NCBI GenBank assembly: GCA_040752855.1
Contig: JBFMHP010000012.1
Coordinates: 1-64,000, forward strand
Direction of reading: 5' to 3'
Length of the DNA stretch: 64,000 bases
From: JBFMHP01 sp040752855
GTDB taxonomy: Bacteria; Pseudomonadota; Gammaproteobacteria; RBG-16-57-12
In this document: piece after piece, positions 59,593-64,000 of the stretch
Layout of the letters: each line of letters opens with the position of its first letter
How positions within the stretch are numbered: the stretch's first letter is position 1
The notes under the pieces: model-generated
What the model saw: only the letters and a program-made list of their open reading frames with translations
Database searches by the model: none
Told to the model about the DNA's origin: nothing
Translations under genes and position numbers: made by a program

Positions 59593-62500
59593 TTAGGCCA
59601 CATCCTTGCGGCCAAGTTCAGTCAACAGGCCTTCCAGCAGGTTCACCCGCGCAGGCACATCGGGCAGCGCTGCGGTGATGCGCAGCCGCTGCTCCTTGTC
59701 CAGCTGATAGGTCTTCGATTGACGCTGAATCAATCGAATGATGTTGATCGGCTCAATGTTCGGCGTAGGCTCGAAGCTGAGGCGGCCGCCGCCGGGCCCC
59801 ATCTCGATCTTGCGGATGCCGAGCGGCTGGGCCTTGAGCTTGAGCTCGGTGAGCGCGAACAGGTTCTTGGCCTGGTCCGGCAGCAGGCCGAAGCGGTCGA
59901 TCATCTCCACCTGCAACTCGCGCAGATCCTCCGGCGATTCGGCGCTGGCGATACGCTTGTACATGATCAGACGGGCGTTGACATCGGGCAGATAGTCGTC
60001 GGGGATCAGCGCCGGGACGGCGAGATCCACCTCGGTGCCGTGGGCGAGCGGCCGATCGAGATCGATCTGGCGGCCGGCCTTGAGGTCGGCGACCGCGCGT
60101 TCGAGCAGCTCCATGTACATGCTGAAGCCGATCTCCTGCATCTGGCCGCTCTGCTCCTCGCCGAGCAGTTCGCCCGCGCCGCGGATCTCCATGTCGTGCG
60201 TGGCCAGGGTGAAGCCGGTGCCGAGTTCCTCGATGGATTCGAGTGCCTCGATGCGCTTGACGGCATCGGCGGTCATCGAGCGTTTCGGCGGAGTGATCAG
60301 ATAGGCGTAGGCACGGTGATGGGAGCGGCCCACGCGGCCGCGCAGCTGATAGAGCTGGGCCAGGCCGAAGTGGTCGGCGCGGTCGATGACGATGGTGTTG
60401 GCGGTCGGGACGTCAATGCCGGTCTCGATGATGGTGGTGCACACCAGCACGTTGAAGCGCTGGTGGTAGAAGTCCGACATCACCTGTTCGAGTTCGCGCT
60501 CGCGCATCTGACCGTGGGCAATGCGCACCTTGGCCTCGGGGATCAGTTCCTCGAGTTTGGCCGCGGCCTTCTCGATCGTCTCCACCTTGTTGTGCAGGAA
60601 GTAGACTTGGCCGCCGCGTTTGATCTCGCGCAGCACGGCCTCACTGACGGTGGCGTCGTTCCATTCGCTGACGAAGGTCTTGATCGACAGGCGCCGCGCC
60701 GGCGGCGTGGCGATGATCGAGAGATAGCGGATGCCCGAGAGCGACATGCTCAAGGTGCGTGGGATCGGCGTAGCGGTGAGGGTGAGCACGTCGACCTCCG
60801 CACGCAGGGCCTTGAAGGCCTCTTTCTGGCGTACGCCGAAGCGGTGTTCCTCATCGATGATGACCAGCCCTAAGCGATTAAACTTGATGTTGTCCTGCAA
60901 CAGCTTATGCGTGCCGATGACGATGTCCACCGCGCCGCTTTCCAGTCCCGCGATCGCCTGATCGGTTTCCTTCTTGGAGCGAAAACGCGAGAGCGATTCG
61001 ATGCGCACCGGCCAGTCGGCGAAGCGGTCCTTGAAGTTCTGATGATGCTGCTGGGCGAGCAGGGTGGTGGGCACCAGCACCGCGACCTGCTTGCCGTTCT
61101 GCACGGCGAGGAAGGCTGCGCGCATCGCCACCTCGGTCTTGCCGAAGCCGACATCGCCGCAGATCAGGCGATCCATCGGGTGACCGGAGGCCATGTCGGC
61201 TATTACGTCTTTGATGGCCTGCTCCTGGTCCGGGGTCTCCTCGAACGGGAAGGCGGCGGCGAAGGCCTGATATTCCTCGAGCTGAGTGCGATAGACAAAG
61301 CCGCTGCGCAGTTCGCGCTGGGCATAGATGGCCAGCAGCTCGGCGGCCACATCGCGGATCTTCTCCTTGGCCTTGCGCTTGGCCTTCTCCCATTGCCCCG
61401 AGCCGAGCTTGTGCAGCGGCGCGTTTTCCGGCGCGGCCCCGCTGTAGCGGCTGATCAGGTGCAGCGAGGAGACCGGCACGTAGAGCTTGTCGTGGTCCTG
61501 GTATTCCAGCATCAGGAATTCGTTTTCCATGCCGCCGGCGGTGATCTTTTGCAGGCCGAGATAGCGGCCAACGCCGTGGTCGATATGCACCACCGGCGCG
61601 CCGATCTCCAGCTCCGCCAGATTGCGGATGATGTTCTCGGCCTCTTTGCCGCGCGGTTTGCGCCGGCGCCGCTGTAACACCTGCTCGCCGAACAGTTGGC
61701 TCTCGGCGATGACCGCGATCCCAGAATCATCCAGCAGCAGACCGTGCTCGAGCGGGGCGATGGTGATGCCGAAACGCTGATCACCCGCCAAAAACTCCGA
61801 CCAGCTCGCATAGGGCTGCGGGAAGATCTCTTGATGCTTGAGCAGATCGAGCAGCGACTCGCGCCGCCCGGCGGATTCGGCGGCGAACAGCACGCGGCCG
61901 GAGAAACTCGCGAGAAAATCGACTAGCGCCTTGGCCGGCCGCGCCGCGCGCGCATCGAAGGTGAGACTGGGCGGACGCGCGGTGGCGAAGTTGTGGTGGC
62001 CCGCGCTCTCTTCCAGCTCGAAGCGTTGCAGCTTGATCTGGGCATGGTGCTTGAAACGCTCGAACAATTCATCCACGCGCAGGAACAGATGTGGCGGGGC
62101 GAGCAGCGGGCGTTCGATGTCGTGGCGGCGCTGTTCGTAGCGATTGTGGGCGTCCTGCCAGAAATGCTCCGCCGCGCCGTGGATGTCGTCGTTGAGACAC
62201 ACCACGGCCTCCGCCGGCAGATAATCCAGCAGCGTGTCGGTGCGCGGGAAGAACAGCGGCAGGTAGTATTCGATGCCGGGCGGCGTGTGGCCCTTGCTCA
62301 CCTCGGTGTAGATCAGGCTGCGCTGCGGATCGCCCTCGATGAGCGTGCGATAGGCCTCGCGGAACTGTTTGATGCCGGCCTCACTGATCGGAAATTCGCG
62401 GGCTGGTAGCAGGCGGATCTGCGGCACGTTCTCCACGGTGCGCTGCGTCTCCGGGTCGAAGGTGCGCAGCGATTCCACCTCGTCGTCGAACAGGTCGATG

Positions 62501-63069
62501 CGGTAGGGCACACGGCTGCCCATCGGGAAGATGTCGACCAGGCTGCCGCGCACGGCGAATTCGCCATGCTCCATGACTTGAGAGACGCAGCGGTAACCGC
62601 TGGCGTCGAGCTGCGTGCGGAACTCATCGATCATCAGGCGGTCGCCGACATCGAGCATCAGGCTGCTCGCGGCGAGGTAATCGCGCGGCGGCAGCCGGTG
62701 CATCAGCGTGGCCACCGGCACGATCAGAATGCCGCGGCGGACCTGCGGCAGGCGGTAGAGTGTGCTCAGGCGCTCGGAGACGATGTCCTGATGCGGCGAG
62801 AACACGTCATAGGGCAAGGTCTCCCAGTCGGGGAAGTGCAGGATCGGCAGCTGCGGATCATTGCCGGTGTAGAAGCGCAGCTCATGCTCCAGGCGCACGG
62901 CCCCGGGGGTGTCTTCAGTGATCAGCACGATCAACTGATCTCGTGCCCGCAGGAGGTTGCTGACGACCAGGCCGTCGCTGCTGCCGTAGAGACGCCCCCA
63001 GCGGACGCGGTCGTTCGGTCCCTTGAGCGGCGGGGGTGAGAGCGGATTTTGATACTGCGATGAAGTCAT
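59593..63069 (-). CDS. mfd: Transcription-repair coupling factor
   Basis: Removes stalled RNA polymerase and recruits UvrA. Full length (1158 residues). The N-terminal UvrB-homology region has VFSPHQDIVSERLSTLYRLP and GSLVDIFPMGSRVPYRIDLF. The RNA-polymerase-interacting domain starts near the IGAPVVHIDHGVGRYLGL segment. The helicase core follows with Walker A (CGDVGFGKTEVAMRAAFLA), DEEH in VIIDEEHRFGVRQKE, TATPIPRTLSMS and RGRVGRSHHRAYAYL. The C-terminal TRCF domain runs from about residue 1010. It is the usual neighbour of csiV in pseudomonads; here four genes separate them. Confidence 0.97.
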   Translation of the reverse strand: MTSSQYQNPLSPPPLKGPNDRVRWGRLYGSSDGLVVSNLLRARDQLIVLITEDTPGAVRLEHELRFYTGNDPQLPILHFPDWETLPYDVFSPHQDIVSERLSTLYRLPQVRRGILIVPVATLMHRLPPRDYLAASSLMLDVGDRLMIDEFRTQLDASGYRCVSQVMEHGEFAVRGSLVDIFPMGSRVPYRIDLFDDEVESLRTFDPETQRTVENVPQIRLLPAREFPISEAGIKQFREAYRTLIEGDPQRSLIYTEVSKGHTPPGIEYYLPLFFPRTDTLLDYLPAEAVVCLNDDIHGAAEHFWQDAHNRYEQRRHDIERPLLAPPHLFLRVDELFERFKHHAQIKLQRFELEESAGHHNFATARPPSLTFDARAARPAKALVDFLASFSGRVLFAAESAGRRESLLDLLKHQEIFPQPYASWSEFLAGDQRFGITIAPLEHGLLLDDSGIAVIAESQLFGEQVLQRRRRKPRGKEAENIIRNLAELEIGAPVVHIDHGVGRYLGLQKITAGGMENEFLMLEYQDHDKLYVPVSSLHLISRYSGAAPENAPLHKLGSGQWEKAKRKAKEKIRDVAAELLAIYAQRELRSGFVYRTQLEEYQAFAAAFPFEETPDQEQAIKDVIADMASGHPMDRLICGDVGFGKTEVAMRAAFLAVQNGKQVAVLVPTTLLAQQHHQNFKDRFADWPVRIESLSRFRSKKETDQAIAGLESGAVDIVIGTHKLLQDNIKFNRLGLVIIDEEHRFGVRQKEAFKALRAEVDVLTLTATPIPRTLSMSLSGIRYLSIIATPPARRLSIKTFVSEWNDATVSEAVLREIKRGGQVYFLHNKVETIEKAAAKLEELIPEAKVRIAHGQMRERELEQVMSDFYHQRFNVLVCTTIIETGIDVPTANTIVIDRADHFGLAQLYQLRGRVGRSHHRAYAYLITPPKRSMTADAVKRIEALESIEELGTGFTLATHDMEIRGAGELLGEEQSGQMQEIGFSMYMELLERAVADLKAGRQIDLDRPLAHGTEVDLAVPALIPDDYLPDVNARLIMYKRIASAESPEDLRELQVEMIDRFGLLPDQAKNLFALTELKLKAQPLGIRKIEMGPGGGRLSFEPTPNIEPINIIRLIQRQSKTYQLDKEQRLRITAALPDVPARVNLLEGLLTELGRKDVA

Positions 63070-63152
63070 GTGCTACGCGGCCGGTGGTAACGGAAATCAG
63101 GCCGGGTAGTTTACTGCGTTGGGGGGAGGGGATAAAGCGTGGGGCAGCGATA

Positions 63153-63185
63153 TGCCGGGAACGGCTGCGCCTTATCCCGGCCTAC
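63153..63185 (-). repeat. GTAGGCCGGGATAAGGCGCA repeat, reversed copy
   Basis: Reads TGCCGGGAACGGCTGCGCCT...CCCGGCCTAC on the plus strand; same family as 12058-12087 in the opposite orientation. Confidence 0.75.
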
Positions 63186-63210
63186 GGGTTACCGGTAACT
63201 GTGGAGAGCT

Positions 63211-63281
63211 GTAGGATGCGGTGAACATCGTGAACCGCATCAATCGCGCAACGATGCGGTTCCTTCGTCACCGCATCCTAC
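63211..63281 (+). repeat. GTAGGATGCGGTGAACATCG...CACCGCATCCTAC palindromic unit
   Basis: A 71-base inverted repeat: the outer arms GTAGGATGCGGTGA and TCACCGCATCCTAC are perfect, and the inner arms GAACCGCAT and ATGCGGTTC also pair. Style and ends resemble 6402-6486. It fills the pgi-mfd gap together with the reversed repeat before it. Confidence 0.8.
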
Positions 63282-63303
63282 ATCGGAGCTTTGGAAACGC
63301 GGA

Positions 63304-64000
<697 letters not shown>

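Noticed and set aside
59560..60873. 437-codon plus-strand frame opposite mfd
   Set aside because: Antisense to the conserved Mfd helicase and TRCF domains; no independent motif.

Overview
The window looks like chromosomal DNA of a gammaproteobacterium. The evidence is family resemblance and gene order. A nagZ / hpt / mtnP / csiV / mfd neighbourhood and a BarA/GacS-like kinase near cysM-rlmD both recall Pseudomonas and related genera. The housekeeping proteins MetK, AhcY, RlmD and Mfd are also gammaproteobacterial in type. A more precise taxon cannot be read from the sequence. The flanks are GC-rich, while the block from about 17.1 to 30.1 kb is visibly AT-richer.

Region 1 (0-5.1 kb) is the export end of an exopolysaccharide locus: a glycine-rich predicted outer-membrane protein built from three repeats, a six-SLBB export protein and a Wzz-type chain-length protein. 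Region 2 (5.2-9.4 kb) is an activated-methyl-cycle and sulfur block: metK, an S-adenosylhomocysteine riboswitch, ahcY, metF and cysC. Region 3 (9.6-16.8 kb) makes nucleotide sugars: a UDP-HexNAc 6-dehydrogenase, a UDP-uronate-type epimerase and all four dTDP-L-rhamnose genes. These are interrupted by an EPS-type MarR regulator, which has a clear promoter and palindrome, and by an MNT nucleotidyltransferase whose HEPN partner is cut short by a dispersed repeat. Region 4 (16.8-30 kb) is a strain-specific glycan cassette. It opens with a frameshifted remnant of a second rfbB. It then carries gmd, a GDP-fucose-synthase-like reductase, cupin, acyltransferase and aminotransferase genes, wecB, four probable glycosyltransferases, Wzx- and Wzy-like membrane proteins and an FkbM methyltransferase. 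Region 5 (30-37.7 kb) has manC, a phosphomannomutase, a WecA-type initiating transferase, a galE-like epimerase, some small genes and galU. Together, regions 1, 3, 4 and 5 make a Wzx/Wzy-dependent polysaccharide with a rhamnose, mannose-derived, ManNAc and uronic-acid sugar repertoire.

Region 6 (37.7-43.7 kb) is a minus-strand trio: a TonB-dependent receptor, a stand-alone periplasmic binding protein and a BarA/GacS-like hybrid kinase whose start overlaps the binding-protein gene. This is a candidate sensing module. Region 7 (43.8-55 kb) holds cysM, rlmD, a CYTH protein, a peptide-binding lipoprotein with an L,D-transpeptidase and two DppBC-like permeases but no ATPase, nagZ, a DsrE protein, hpt, a DUF4160/DUF2442 pair, mtnP and csiV. 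Muropeptide recycling and purine/methylthioinosine salvage are the likely themes. Region 8 (55.4-64 kb) holds def, an orphan response regulator, arginase and ornithine aminotransferase, mfd, and the 3' part of pgi running off the right edge.

Several families of short palindromic repeats are scattered between genes. Two larger inverted-repeat elements stand out: one before cysM, and one that supplies the ribosome-binding site and the first base of nagZ.
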